Assembly: GCF_910593845.1 (NCBI RefSeq)
Contig: NZ_CAJVAS010000015.1
Location: forward strand, 89,948 to 153,947
DNA: 64,000 nucleotides
DNA from: Paenibacillus solanacearum
Lineage (GTDB): Bacteria; Bacillota; Bacilli; Paenibacillales; NBRC-103111
Direction of reading: 5' to 3'
The notes under the pieces are model-generated. The model saw only the letters and a program-made list of their open reading frames with translations. It ran no database searches and was not told the DNA's origin. The position numbers and the translations under genes were made by a program. Positions 48,381 to 56,381 of this stretch are shown here, piece by piece; the first letter of the stretch is position 1; each line of letters starts with the position of its first letter.

Positions 48381-48419
48381 ACACTATGTACTCCTGCTTT
48401 TACACTATGTACTCCTGCT
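48381..48419 (-). repeat. Tandem 18-bp repeat carrying SD-GTG-stop cassettes
   Basis: Two identical 18-bp copies (48398-48381 and 48419-48402, period 21 bp) lie between upp and mnaA. Each copy reads on the minus strand AGCAGGAGTACATAGTGT: an AGGAG ribosome site, 6 nt, a GTG, and then at once a stop (TAA in the first, TGA in the second). Confidence 0.8.
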
Positions 48420-48429
48420 GCGATCTAAC

Positions 48430-49059
48430 TTATTTCGTTCCGAACAAGCGGTCTCCCGCGTCTCCAAGCCCCGGTACGATATATCCATGGTCGTTCAGAT
48501 AGTCGTCGATCGCCGCCACGTACAGATCTACGTCCGGATGGGCCTTCTGCACGGCTTGTACACCTTCCGGCGCCGCGATCAGACACATCAGCTTGATCTG
48601 CGTGCATCCGCGGTTTTTGAGCGCCGTAATTGCCGCGTTGGCCGAGCCTCCGGTCGCCAGCATCGGATCGATCACGATCAGCTCCCGCTCCTGCACATCG
48701 GTCGGCAGCTTCGCATAATATTCCACCGGCTCCAGCGTGTCGGGGTCGCGGTACAAACCGATATGTCCGACTTTGGCCGCCGGCACCAGCTTGAGAATGC
48801 CGTCCACCATGCCGAGCCCTGCGCGCAGAATAGGAATCAAGCCCAGCATGCGTCCCGATATGACGCGGCATTCCGCCGTCGTAACGGGCGTTCGAACCTG
48901 CACCTTTTGGAGCGGAATATTTCTTGTAATTTCATACGCCATCAATGTGGCTACTTCATCCACCAGCTCGCGAAAATCTTTGGTGGTTGTACTTTCATCC
49001 CGAATGAATGTCAGCTTGTGCTGAATCAGCGGATGGTCGCAAACAAAAACTTTTCCCAT
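48430..49059 (-). CDS. upp: Uracil phosphoribosyltransferase
   Basis: Salvage enzyme making UMP from uracil and PRPP. The 209-residue protein has RAGLGMVDG, the PRPP-binding loop [13 protein letters not shown] and the uracil-binding [16 protein letters not shown] at the C-terminus. Extended -10 promoter at 49170-49178. Confidence 0.97.
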   Translation of the reverse strand: MGKVFVCDHPLIQHKLTFIRDESTTTKDFRELVDEVATLMAYEITRNIPLQKVQVRTPVTTAECRVISGRMLGLIPILRAGLGMVDGILKLVPAAKVGHIGLYRDPDTLEPVEYYAKLPTDVQERELIVIDPMLATGGSANAAITALKNRGCTQIKLMCLIAAPEGVQAVQKAHPDVDLYVAAIDDYLNDHGYIVPGLGDAGDRLFGTK

Positions 49060-49169
49060 ACCGTGCTCCCCCTAGTAACGCGCGTTATGAATGGCCCGCA
49101 GCGCAGCCCAAATCAGCTCCGTCAAGCACGCTTTGAACATGGAGCCCCGCATAACGCCAAATCTTGTCT

Positions 49170-49178
49170 ATTATACCA
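49170..49178 (-). promoter_or_regulatory. Extended -10 promoter of upp
   Basis: Minus strand TGGTATAAT (49178-49170), an extended -10 with a perfect TATAAT and a poor -35. It gives a leader of about 100 nt. Confidence 0.6.
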
Positions 49179-49220
49179 CAACTGCTTAAACTTATCCCGA
49201 TTTGTTCAAAAAATATACAC

Positions 49221-49331
49221 AATTGTGCCACGTGGAACAATTTGCGCGTTTGGCGACGTTTCACAGAGCTGCGATATACCTTTTTTCGTTCCGTTGTGCT
49301 TTGCACAAAGGTCACTTCAAAAAGGTATATC
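49221..49331. repeat. Palindrome cluster between trpS and upp
   Basis: A 22-bp near-perfect palindrome at 49221-49242 (AATTGT arm, CCACGTGG core, ACAATT arm), overlapped by CACAATTGTG at 49218-49227, and a perfect 13-bp inverted repeat GATATACCTTTTT (49273-49285) with its complement at 49319-49331, enclosing TTGTGC-TTT-GCACAA. They lie just upstream of the upp promoter. No gene is seen in 49060-49450. Confidence 0.75.
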
Positions 49332-49357
49332 TTCGCCGTAAACAAACATAAAAGCAA

Positions 49358-49400
49358 CAAAAAATGAAGGGCCTGCCTTTTCAAGTATCGGCAGACCCTT
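49358..49400 (-). terminator. Terminator of trpS
   Basis: AAGGGCCTGCC (49367-49377) pairs with GGCAGACCCTT (49390-49400) with one mismatch, followed on the minus strand by a T6 run. A second, GC-only hairpin (about 49417-49442) lies between it and the trpS stop. Confidence 0.9.
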
Positions 49401-49450
49401 ACGATTCAAACCATACAAGGGGGGGGATGCCCCTCCCCTTGCTTCACGCT

Positions 49451-50440
49451 TTATGCAAAATAGTTGATCCCCATCGCTTCGCGTACTTCGGTCATCGTTT
49501 CTCCGGCCACGCGGCGCGCCTTGCGGGTGCCCTCGATCATGATCTCGTCAATGTCTTTCGGCCTGCCGCTGTAGATGGCGCGTCTCTCGCGGATCGGCTC
49601 AAGCAGCTCGTTTATCGCGCGGATCGCCAGCCCCTTGCAGTCTGAGCAGCCGATCGTTCCCGCCCTGCAGCTTTGGCGGATTTCGTCGCAGCCTTCGGGG
49701 CGAAACGCGCTGTGATAATCGTAAATCGGACATATGTCCGGGTTGCCCGGGTCGTGCTTGTGAATCCGGTTCGGATCTGTTTTGGCCCGCTTAATCTGCG
49801 CGGTCACTTCGTCACGGCTCGAATCGAGGAAGATGGCGTTGCCCATGCTCTTGCTCATTTTATTGCCGCCGTCCAGTCCTTCCAGCCGATCGCCTACGAT
49901 CGCTTCCGGCTCCACCAGTACCGGGGCGTACAGGTCGTTGAACCGCCGCACGATTTTTCTCGTTTGCTCGATATGCGGAATCTGGTCATCCCCTACCGGC
50001 ACTAACGTCGCCTTGCAGAACGTAATGTCGGCCGCCTGGCTCACGGGATAGCCCAGGAAGCCGTAATACATATCTTTATAGCCTCGCTGCTTCGCCTCGG
50101 TCTTGATCGTCGGATTATGCCGCAGCGTGTTCACGGTGACGAACATCGAATAATATACGGTCAGCTCCGCAATTTCCGGAATCATCGACTGTACGAACAT
50201 CGTCGACTTCTCCGGATGCAGCCCAACGGACAAATAATCGAGCGCTACGTTGCGCAGGTTGTCGCTTATAATCTTGGGGTTCTCAAAATGCGTCGTTAGC
50301 GCCTGGACGTCGGCGAGCAATATATATGTCTCATACTGCTCCTGCAGCAGCAGGCGGTTTTTCAGGCTTCCGACGTAATGGCCCAGGTGAAGTTTCCCGG
50401 TAATCCGGTCGCCGGTCAGCACGCGTTCTTGTTTGGACAT
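49451..50440 (-). CDS. trpS: Tryptophanyl-tRNA synthetase with a four-cysteine iron-sulfur-type motif
   Basis: Class I synthetase that charges tRNA-Trp. The 329-residue protein has the HIGH-type HLGH at 18-21 and KMSKS at 194-198. A C-terminal motif C237-x20-C258-x6-C265-x2-C268 closely resembles the C-x22-C-x6-C-x2-C that binds a [4Fe-4S] cluster in Thermotoga maritima TrpRS, so this is probably that variant (Cys251 lies between). ATG 7 nt behind GGAGGG. The leader, 709 bp long, carries a Trp T-box and then a tri-Trp small ORF that overlaps the trpS start. Confidence 0.96.
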   Translation of the reverse strand: MSKQERVLTGDRITGKLHLGHYVGSLKNRLLLQEQYETYILLADVQALTTHFENPKIISDNLRNVALDYLSVGLHPEKSTMFVQSMIPEIAELTVYYSMFVTVNTLRHNPTIKTEAKQRGYKDMYYGFLGYPVSQAADITFCKATLVPVGDDQIPHIEQTRKIVRRFNDLYAPVLVEPEAIVGDRLEGLDGGNKMSKSMGNAIFLDSSRDEVTAQIKRAKTDPNRIHKHDPGNPDICPIYDYHSAFRPEGCDEIRQSCRAGTIGCSDCKGLAIRAINELLEPIRERRAIYSGRPKDIDEIMIEGTRKARRVAGETMTEVREAMGINYFA

Positions 50441-50516
50441 CGCTAATCCCTCCGAAATATAAATTGATCGATCGCGCTATACGAACCATAAATCGCCACC
50501 ACCAGCCATCCTCCAT
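50331..50516 (-). CDS. Candidate tri-tryptophan leader peptide overlapping trpS out of frame
   Basis: Begins at the ATG at 50516, 8 nt after the strong ribosome site AAGGGGGTGA (50531-50522), and reads MEDGWWWRFMVRIARSINLY, 61 codons to 50331. Three consecutive TGG codons occupy 50504-50496. The last 110 nt overlap trpS in another frame, so ribosomes reading it would cross the trpS ribosome site (50453-50448) and start codon. Alternatives in other frames: a GTG-started 19-codon ORF ending just before trpS, and a 10-codon ATG ORF. The tri-Trp segment with a downstream T-box resembles the leader peptide of the B. subtilis anti-TRAP operon. Translation is unproven. Confidence 0.5.
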   Translation of the reverse strand: MEDGWWWRFMVRIARSINLYFGGISDVQTRTRADRRPDYRETSPGPLRRKPEKPPAAAGAV

Positions 50517-50756
50517 GGCCATCACCCCCTTCAATACCTCATGTTCCGCCCAGCCTATTGCGATCTACAGGTGCATATGTCCACTAGCCCGCTCTCTCCG
50601 GGTCAGCGCGTCCATCCTCGCTGTTTATGCTCGTTGCAAGCACTGGGGGTTTGCAAGCCTCCGCTAGACGTCTGAAGCGCGCCTAGCAGCCGCATAAGGC
50701 TTAGACGAGCGTCGCGCGCCCCCTTTGCGGGCCAGGCCGACTCCCCATGTGAACGC

Positions 50757-51090
50757 AAAAAAACCTCGTCCCGGTAAAGGACGAAGTTTGGATTCGCGGT
50801 GCCACCTTTATTCGCCTAACGGTACGGGCAGCAAAACATACCTACACCGCAGGCAACTTTCACAGGTACGGTAAGAGCCTCCTTGCGGATGACGCTGACG
50901 ATACCCTGTCTCTTGTATCGGTGAGACGCTCCGCCTCTCCTACTGAACACAAGCCAAGCTTGAGGTTCCTGTTCGGATTGGCACTCCGAAGCCCATTCGC
51001 ACGTTGTCCCGACACTGATTCGCACCGTCCATCAGCTCTCTGCCGTCTTCGCAACGCCTACTCTTCTTCATCATCGTGTGCATTTGCTTT
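50757..51090 (-). ncRNA. T-box leader, tryptophan-specific
   Basis: Transcription-attenuating riboswitch that senses uncharged tRNA. Seen on the minus strand: Stem I motif AGAGAGCTGATGG with GGTGCGAATCAG, specifier GAA-TGG-GC with UGG (50995-50993) for Trp, the T-box AAAGGTGGCACCGCG (50810-50796) whose UGGC bulge fits the GCCA end of tRNA-Trp, and a terminator (50763-50787) with a T-tract. The terminator lies 320 nt before trpS, an unusually long gap. Confidence 0.94.
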
Positions 51091-51096
51091 TCACCC

Positions 51097-51125
51097 ATCA
51101 TAGCACCGAAAGCCGGCCTCCGCAA
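51097..51125 (-). promoter_or_regulatory. Sigma-A promoter of the trpS T-box leader
   Basis: Minus strand TTGCGG (51125-51120), 17-bp spacer, TATGAT (51102-51097). The transcript would start near 51090, just before the first conserved T-box element. It overlaps the glyA terminator hairpin. Confidence 0.7.
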
Positions 51126-51142
51126 TAGAAGGACCGGCTTTC
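51108..51142 (-). terminator. Hairpin after glyA
   Basis: GAAAGCCGG (51108-51116) pairs with CCGGCTTTC (51134-51142), beginning 7 nt after the glyA stop. No T-tract follows on the minus strand, so termination efficiency is doubtful; the trpS promoter lies inside it. Confidence 0.6.
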
Positions 51143-51149
51143 TTCCAAA

Positions 51150-52397
51150 TTAATACGACAATCCCGGGTACAGCGGGTATTGGCTTGTCAAGTCTTTGAC
51201 CATGCCGCGAGCTTTCTCGTGTACAGCCGCATCGGACGGATTTTTGAGCGTCAGCGCGATGATCTTCGCGATCGTCTTCATCGCTTCCTGATCCATGCCG
51301 CGGGACGTTGCGGCCGGCGTGCCGATCCGAATGCCGCTCGTTACGAACGGGCTCGTCGGGTCGAACGGGATGGCGTTCTTGTTGACGGTCACGCCGACTT
51401 CGTCGAGCAAATGCTCGGCGTCTTTTCCTGTAATGTTCAAGCTGCGAAGATCGATCAGAATCAAATGGTTGTCCGTACCGCCGGAAACCAGATCGACGCC
51501 TTCCGCCTTCAGTCCCTCTTCAAGCGCCTTCGCGTTGTTCACGACGTTCTGCGCGTACGTCTTGAAGTCCGGTTGGAGCGCTTCGCCGAACGATACGGCT
51601 TTGGCCGCGATGATGTGCATCAGCGGACCGCCTTGGGAGCCCGGGAATACCGCTTTGTCAATCGCGGCAGCCCACGGCTTGCGGCACAAAATCATCCCGC
51701 CGCGCGGACCGCGAAGCGTCTTGTGCGTCGTCGTCGTAACGAAGTGCGCGTGCGGCACCGGATTCGGATGCAGGCCTGCCGCAACCAGACCGGCGATATG
51801 CGCCATATCGACCATGAACAGCGCGCCTACGTCGTTTGCGATTTGCGCGAGCGCTTCGAAGTCGATAATCCGCGGGTACGCGCTGGCACCGGCTACGATC
51901 AGACGAGGCTTATGCTTGAACGCCGCTTTGCGAACGTCGTCGTAGTCGATGCGGGAATCTTTCTCGCTGACGCCGTAAGCCACGAAGTTGTACAAAATGC
52001 CGGATGCATTTACCGGGCTGCCGTGCGTCAAATGGCCGCCGTGCGCCAGGTTCATGCCGAGCACCGTATCTCCCGGCTTCAGCGCTGCAAGGTACACAGC
52101 CATGTTCGCCTGCGCGCCGGAGTGCGGCTGTACGTTCGCATGCTCGGCGCCAAACAACTGCTTCGCGCGGTCGCGGGCGATGTCTTCCACGATGTCGACA
52201 TATTCGCAGCCGCCGTAGTAGCGCTTGCTCGGATAGCCTTCCGCATATTTGTTGGTCAGCACTGTGCCCATCGCTTGAAGCACCGCTTGGCTGACGAAGT
52301 TTTCAGAGGCGATCAGCTCGATTTTGTCGCGCTGACGTCCCAGCTCGAGGTTCATTGCCTCGACGATTTTCGGATCTTGGTTGCGTAAATGTTCCAT
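51150..52397 (-). CDS. glyA: Serine hydroxymethyltransferase
   Basis: PLP enzyme that interconverts serine and glycine and makes 5,10-methylene-tetrahydrofolate. The 415-residue protein has PLP Lys226 in [14 protein letters not shown], and [16 protein letters not shown] near the N-terminus. Start at MEHLRNQD, 12 nt behind GGGGAGG. The rpiB-ywlG-glyA unit lies behind a ZTP riboswitch, which senses folate stress. Confidence 0.97.
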   Translation of the reverse strand: MEHLRNQDPKIVEAMNLELGRQRDKIELIASENFVSQAVLQAMGTVLTNKYAEGYPSKRYYGGCEYVDIVEDIARDRAKQLFGAEHANVQPHSGAQANMAVYLAALKPGDTVLGMNLAHGGHLTHGSPVNASGILYNFVAYGVSEKDSRIDYDDVRKAAFKHKPRLIVAGASAYPRIIDFEALAQIANDVGALFMVDMAHIAGLVAAGLHPNPVPHAHFVTTTTHKTLRGPRGGMILCRKPWAAAIDKAVFPGSQGGPLMHIIAAKAVSFGEALQPDFKTYAQNVVNNAKALEEGLKAEGVDLVSGGTDNHLILIDLRSLNITGKDAEHLLDEVGVTVNKNAIPFDPTSPFVTSGIRIGTPAATSRGMDQEAMKTIAKIIALTLKNPSDAAVHEKARGMVKDLTSQYPLYPGLSY

Positions 52398-52435
52398 GAT
52401 GTTTTTGTTCCTCCCCATAATGAATATTCTATGTG

Positions 52436-53005
52436 TTAATCGCAAGCGCCACCGGATGCGGGAGCTTGCTGCTCATACACAGCTCTTGCCCCGCCGATCA
52501 GCTTCGGCCGGGTGAAGGCCGCGGCGACGGGCGCCTGTCCGATCATCCGAATCCGGGGACGGAACGGAACCGCCACCCGCTTCAGATGCATGCCGATCAA
52601 CGTGCCGCCGATGTCGATGCCGGCATGCGCCTGCACCGTCTCCACGACAACCGCCCGGCTCCACTGCCTGTAGGCGTAGGCGGCCATCGATCCGCCGGCC
52701 TTCGGCACCGGAACGACGCTGACCTGCTCCAGGCCGTACCGTTCCATCGCTTCACGCTCCATCACGAGCGCCCGATTCAAATGCTCGCAGCATTGATACA
52801 CGGGGTAAAACCCGAATTCCGCGCGAACAGCTTCCACCGCGTCGAAAATATGCTGCGCCACCGTCTGACTGCCCGACGTGCCGATGTGCTGACCGAGCAC
52901 CTCGCTGGTGCTTGTCCCGACGACGAGCAGCTGGCCCGGCTCCAGGCGCCCGGCCTCCGCCAGCTCGCGAACGATCTGCTCTACTTGCGTGCGAATGTCC
53001 GTCAT
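52436..53005 (-). CDS. ywlG: UPF0340/TIGR01440 family protein (YwlG)
   Basis: A 189-residue conserved protein of unknown function, recognised by [26 protein letters not shown] and [20 protein letters not shown] 9 nt behind GGAG. It lies between rpiB and glyA as in B. subtilis. Confidence 0.9.
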   Translation of the reverse strand: MTDIRTQVEQIVRELAEAGRLEPGQLLVVGTSTSEVLGQHIGTSGSQTVAQHIFDAVEAVRAEFGFYPVYQCCEHLNRALVMEREAMERYGLEQVSVVPVPKAGGSMAAYAYRQWSRAVVVETVQAHAGIDIGGTLIGMHLKRVAVPFRPRIRMIGQAPVAAAFTRPKLIGGARAVYEQQAPASGGACD

Positions 53006-53032
53006 AATGCGCCGCTCCTTGTGCGAGTCCTG

Positions 53033-53491
53033 TTACGGTTGGGCCGCATACTTGTCTTCCAGCGCCTTCACTTTCCCTACGCGGTTTTTGTGGCGCTCGC
53101 CGTTCGAAAAGTCGGTCTCGAGCCAAATTTTGACGATCTCCTCCGCCACGCCGGGGCCGATGACGCGCTCGCCAAGCGACAGCACGTTGGAGTCGTTATG
53201 CTCGCGGGTCGCTTTCGCCGAAAACAAATCGTGAACCAGCGCGCAGCGAATGCCCGGCACTTTGTTGGCGGCAATCGTCATGCCGATGCCCGTTCCGCAA
53301 ATCAAAATCCCTTTGTCGACTTCGCCGGACGTCACTTTCTCGCAGACGATCGACGCGTAATCGGGATAATCAACCGAATCGGCACCGTTCGCGCCGTAAT
53401 CCTGCACTTCATGCCCAAGCGATTCGATGAACGGCTTGAGCACATCCTTTAAACGGTAGCCCGCATGATCCGCACCCATAGCAATTTTCAT
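53033..53491 (-). CDS. rpiB: Ribose-5-phosphate isomerase B
   Basis: Interconverts ribose- and ribulose-5-phosphate. The 152-residue protein has GADHAGYRLKD, the catalytic Cys65 in ICGTGIGMTIAANK and a conserved GERVIGPGVA. ATG behind GGGAGG. First gene behind the ZTP riboswitch. Confidence 0.95.
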   Translation of the reverse strand: MKIAMGADHAGYRLKDVLKPFIESLGHEVQDYGANGADSVDYPDYASIVCEKVTSGEVDKGILICGTGIGMTIAANKVPGIRCALVHDLFSAKATREHNDSNVLSLGERVIGPGVAEEIVKIWLETDFSNGERHKNRVGKVKALEDKYAAQP

Positions 53492-53647
53492 ATTGTTTTC
53501 GCCTCCCAGCTATATGCAACGGCACACCGACATGTGCGGCGGTTGCGTTGATCCCATCCCTATGCAACTGCGGCTCTAGTGACAATGGCCGTTGACGATC
53601 CATACCATTTTCATTATAACCGAAATCGCGCATTGTAGGGCAACAAC

Positions 53648-53768
53648 GAAAAAAGAGCATGCCACATGCGGAAATCCGCTTGCGAATGCTCTTTGCCCAG
53701 GCGACCGGCCGTATGTTCCGATGCTCCACTGTGGTTGTTTCCACTCGTCGCCAGTTACATCGGAACCC
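53648..53768 (-). ncRNA. ZTP (pfl) riboswitch with terminator
   Basis: Senses ZTP/ZMP, the purine intermediate that builds up when 10-formyl-tetrahydrofolate is low. On the minus strand: GTAACTGGCG, then GTGG/CCAC hairpin and GGAGC, later the family signature CGCCTGGGC (about 53703-53695), followed directly by a terminator (AGAGCAT 53692-53686 with ATGCTCT 53660-53654) and a T-run. The regulated unit is rpiB-ywlG-glyA, 157 nt downstream. Confidence 0.9.
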
Positions 53769-53785
53769 TGAATTGTCATACGCTT

Positions 53786-53814
53786 ATCATAGCCGATTCG
53801 GCGTTCGCTGTAAA
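53786..53814 (-). promoter_or_regulatory. Sigma-A promoter of the ZTP riboswitch unit
   Basis: Minus strand TTTACA (53814-53809), 17-bp spacer, TATGAT (53791-53786), placed just before the aptamer. A second TATAAT with a weak -35 lies after the terminator, near 53615-53620. Confidence 0.8.
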
Positions 53815-53851
53815 GCCTGTCTTTCCATAATGAACGCTTACCCAGCGAACG

Positions 53852-54436
53852 TCATTCAGATGCTTGGAGTTTGGTTACCAGCTTGATCAGACAAGCTTCG
53901 ATTTCCTCCGCACACCGGCGGTAGGCATGCAGCGGTCCCCCGAACGGATCGGCAATATCCGGCGACGGGAGCTCCGCCCCCAGCGTCCGCAGCCTGGCCT
54001 GCTCCGCGTCCGTGATCGGCTGCGCCAGCGCTTGCTTCAACTGCAGTTCGCTGACGAAGCTTTCCAGTTCGGCCAGCTTGGCTGTTTCGGCCGGGTCGTC
54101 CTGCACATATTCTTTCAGCGTGTAGATTTTATCTACGGCTGCGGGATACAGCTGAATCGCATGCCTCTTGTGCGAAGAAGTCATGGTCAACACGAGATCC
54201 GACCAATCGATCAGCGGCTGGGACAAAAACGTCGAATGCGGCGGCCCCTCGGCCCCGCGTTCCTTCAGTACGGAAGCCGCATGATCGGACGTTGGCGTTC
54301 CGTCATAAGCCGCCACTCCTGCAGAACGCACCTCATACCCGGTCAAATTCCGTTCCGCCATCAGCTTTCGCAATATGCCTTCCGCCATCGGGCTTCGGCA
54401 AGTATTCCCGGTACATATGAACAAGATCCGGTTCAT
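53852..54436 (-). CDS. ywlE: Low-molecular-weight phosphatase, YwlE type (protein-arginine phosphatase)
   Basis: The 194-residue protein opens MNRILFICTGNTCRSPMAEG: active-site loop Cys8-TGNT-C-Arg14. The Thr in the loop (CTGNTCR), instead of the Ile of tyrosine phosphatases, is the feature that makes Bacillus YwlE specific for phosphoarginine, counteracting McsB. The general-acid Asp lies in PDIADPFGG. Start at ATG behind GGTGGGAG. Confidence 0.92.
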   Translation of the reverse strand: MNRILFICTGNTCRSPMAEGILRKLMAERNLTGYEVRSAGVAAYDGTPTSDHAASVLKERGAEGPPHSTFLSQPLIDWSDLVLTMTSSHKRHAIQLYPAAVDKIYTLKEYVQDDPAETAKLAELESFVSELQLKQALAQPITDAEQARLRTLGAELPSPDIADPFGGPLHAYRRCAEEIEACLIKLVTKLQASE

Positions 54437-54639
54437 CGGTTTCTCCCACCTTCCTGCGGATTGCTTCCGGCTTCCCCGTAGACGATGGCAACGGCTGCCC
54501 TTCTGCATTAGGGAAGCACTTGTCTAGCGGCAATACTTTGCCGCGCATGGCACGTCCTTTTGTCGGACAGTCTCGCCATGGCCGCGCTCTTCTTATTTTA
54601 CCCTAAAATGGCCGATTTATGGGCAAGTCCGGGGACGGT

Positions 54640-55203
54640 TCAAAATAAAAATTTAATGCCGAAAGCCAGTAAAATGACGCCGCCGAGCGCTTCGCCATAT
54701 TCTCCGATCCATTGCCCGACGCGGCGGCCGAGCATCAATCCGATCACGGACATGAGACCGCCCATCGCTCCGAACATCAGCACGGTCAACACCGTGTCTC
54801 CGGCGAACATCCCTAGCGACAGACCGACCGAGAACGAATCGACGCTGACGCTGAACGAAAACAGCATGAGTCCCCAAAAGCTGCGGTGATCGACGGAACG
54901 GAGCTCGTCCGAGCGAAGCGAGCTGTACAGCATATGAGCGCCGAGCAGGACGAGCAGAACGCCTCCGCACACCGTCGCAACTTGTCCGAGCAGCGCGCTG
55001 ATGTAGCCGCCCATCACCATGCCGCCAAGCGGCAGAACCATATGGAAAAGAGCGATCACGGCGCTAATCTTCAGCACATCGAGCTTCCGCACGCCCCTCA
55101 TGCCGATGCCAAGCCCCAGCGACAGCGCATCCAGACCAAGGGCGGCGGCCATGAGCCAAATGGTCAACAGTTGCCCCCACACGAGCGGCGATGTCCAATC
55201 CAT
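54640..55203 (-). CDS. mntP: Manganese efflux protein MntP
   Basis: Membrane Mn(II) exporter of 187 residues with six hydrophobic segments in two inverted halves. The two conserved metal-site segments are GLDALSLGLG and SVDSFSVGLS. In B. subtilis ywlD occupies the same place between ywlC and ywlE. Confidence 0.93.
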   Translation of the reverse strand: MDWTSPLVWGQLLTIWLMAAALGLDALSLGLGIGMRGVRKLDVLKISAVIALFHMVLPLGGMVMGGYISALLGQVATVCGGVLLVLLGAHMLYSSLRSDELRSVDHRSFWGLMLFSFSVSVDSFSVGLSLGMFAGDTVLTVLMFGAMGGLMSVIGLMLGRRVGQWIGEYGEALGGVILLAFGIKFLF

Positions 55204-55285
55204 GCTACTTTCCTACCCCCTGTCCTGTTCTTAACCAACATATGCGGACAAGGGGCAAAACATGCTTGGCTCCCGGGCTGAACGA

Positions 55286-56350
55286 CTATACGCGAACGAT
55301 GCGTCCGCCGGCGGCTTTGCGCAGCCGGTTCATGACAGCCGCGCCGATCCCCTGCTCGGGACACGCCTCGGCGGCGATGAAGCTGACGCCCGCTTCGTCG
55401 AAGGCGCGCAGCGCGGCGTATAGCTCGTGCGCGACCGTATCGAGGTCGGCGAGCGTGCCGCAGACGACTTCGTGATCCGCGCAGAGGCGACCGGCATGTT
55501 CACGGTACGTGAGGACGCCGGTGCGCTCCCCGCGCGAGCGGGCTTCGTCGAGCTCGCGCTGCATACGAGCGAGCACCGGTTCAGGGGCGCTGCCCTGAAC
55601 GAGCACCATCGCGCCCCGCGGCGCGTAGTGCGCGTATTTCATTCCGGGCGCGCGCGGCGCCTCGGGCTCCTGCTCGTGCTCGGCCGCCGTAGGCTCGAGC
55701 ACGGTTACGTCCGGCAGCGCGTCGCGAAGCTGCGCTGCGGTAATGCCGCCGGGCCGCAGGATGTGGAGGGCCCCGTCCGGGCCGAACTCGACGACGGTCG
55801 ATTCGAGCCCGACACCCGTCGGCCCGCCGTCCACGACGCCGGCGATGCGGCCGTCGAGATCCTCCAGCACATGCGCCGCGTGCGTCGGGCTTGGCCGCCC
55901 CGAGCGGTTCGCGCTGGGGGCAGCGATCGGGCAGCCGCTGGCAGCGATCAGTTGCAGCGCAACCGGATGGTCGGGCATGCGAATGCCGACGGTCGACAGG
56001 CCCGCGGTGGTCAGCGGAGACAGCACACCGGGCCGCGCCGGCAGCACCACCGTAAGCGGCCCCGGCCAGAACCGGTCCAGCAAACGCGAAACGGCCTCAT
56101 CCGGCGGGGCGGTCAGCCCGGCCAGTTGAGACCTCTCGGCGATATGCACGATCAGCGGATTGTCGGACGGCCTGCCCTTGGCCGCGAAGATCGCCGCTAC
56201 CGCCTCCGTATTGGTCGCATCGGCCCCCAGGCCGTATACCGTTTCCGTCGGGAACGCGACGACCTGCCCCTTTCGAAGCTGCGCTGCCGCTTCCGCCAAT
56301 GCGTCGGCGCCGCCGGCCGCCGACATATCGACCTTCCATACCTTTGTCAT
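55286..56350 (-). CDS. ywlC: Threonylcarbamoyl-AMP synthase (Sua5/YwlC)
   Basis: Makes threonylcarbamoyl-AMP for the t6A modification of tRNA. The 354-residue protein has the N-terminal YrdC domain (AFPTETVYGLGADA, KGRPSDNPLIVHI, SANRSGRPSPT) and a C-terminal Sua5 domain joined by a linker rich in Glu/Ala with APGMKYAHYAPRG. Start at MTKVWKV behind AAAGGGTGG. The gene is more GC-rich than its neighbours, especially about 55.4-55.7 kb. Confidence 0.94.
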   Translation of the reverse strand: MTKVWKVDMSAAGGADALAEAAAQLRKGQVVAFPTETVYGLGADATNTEAVAAIFAAKGRPSDNPLIVHIAERSQLAGLTAPPDEAVSRLLDRFWPGPLTVVLPARPGVLSPLTTAGLSTVGIRMPDHPVALQLIAASGCPIAAPSANRSGRPSPTHAAHVLEDLDGRIAGVVDGGPTGVGLESTVVEFGPDGALHILRPGGITAAQLRDALPDVTVLEPTAAEHEQEPEAPRAPGMKYAHYAPRGAMVLVQGSAPEPVLARMQRELDEARSRGERTGVLTYREHAGRLCADHEVVCGTLADLDTVAHELYAALRAFDEAGVSFIAAEACPEQGIGAAVMNRLRKAAGGRIVRV

Positions 56351-56381
56351 TCCAATCCACCCTTTTCGTTCTTCGCGCAAC

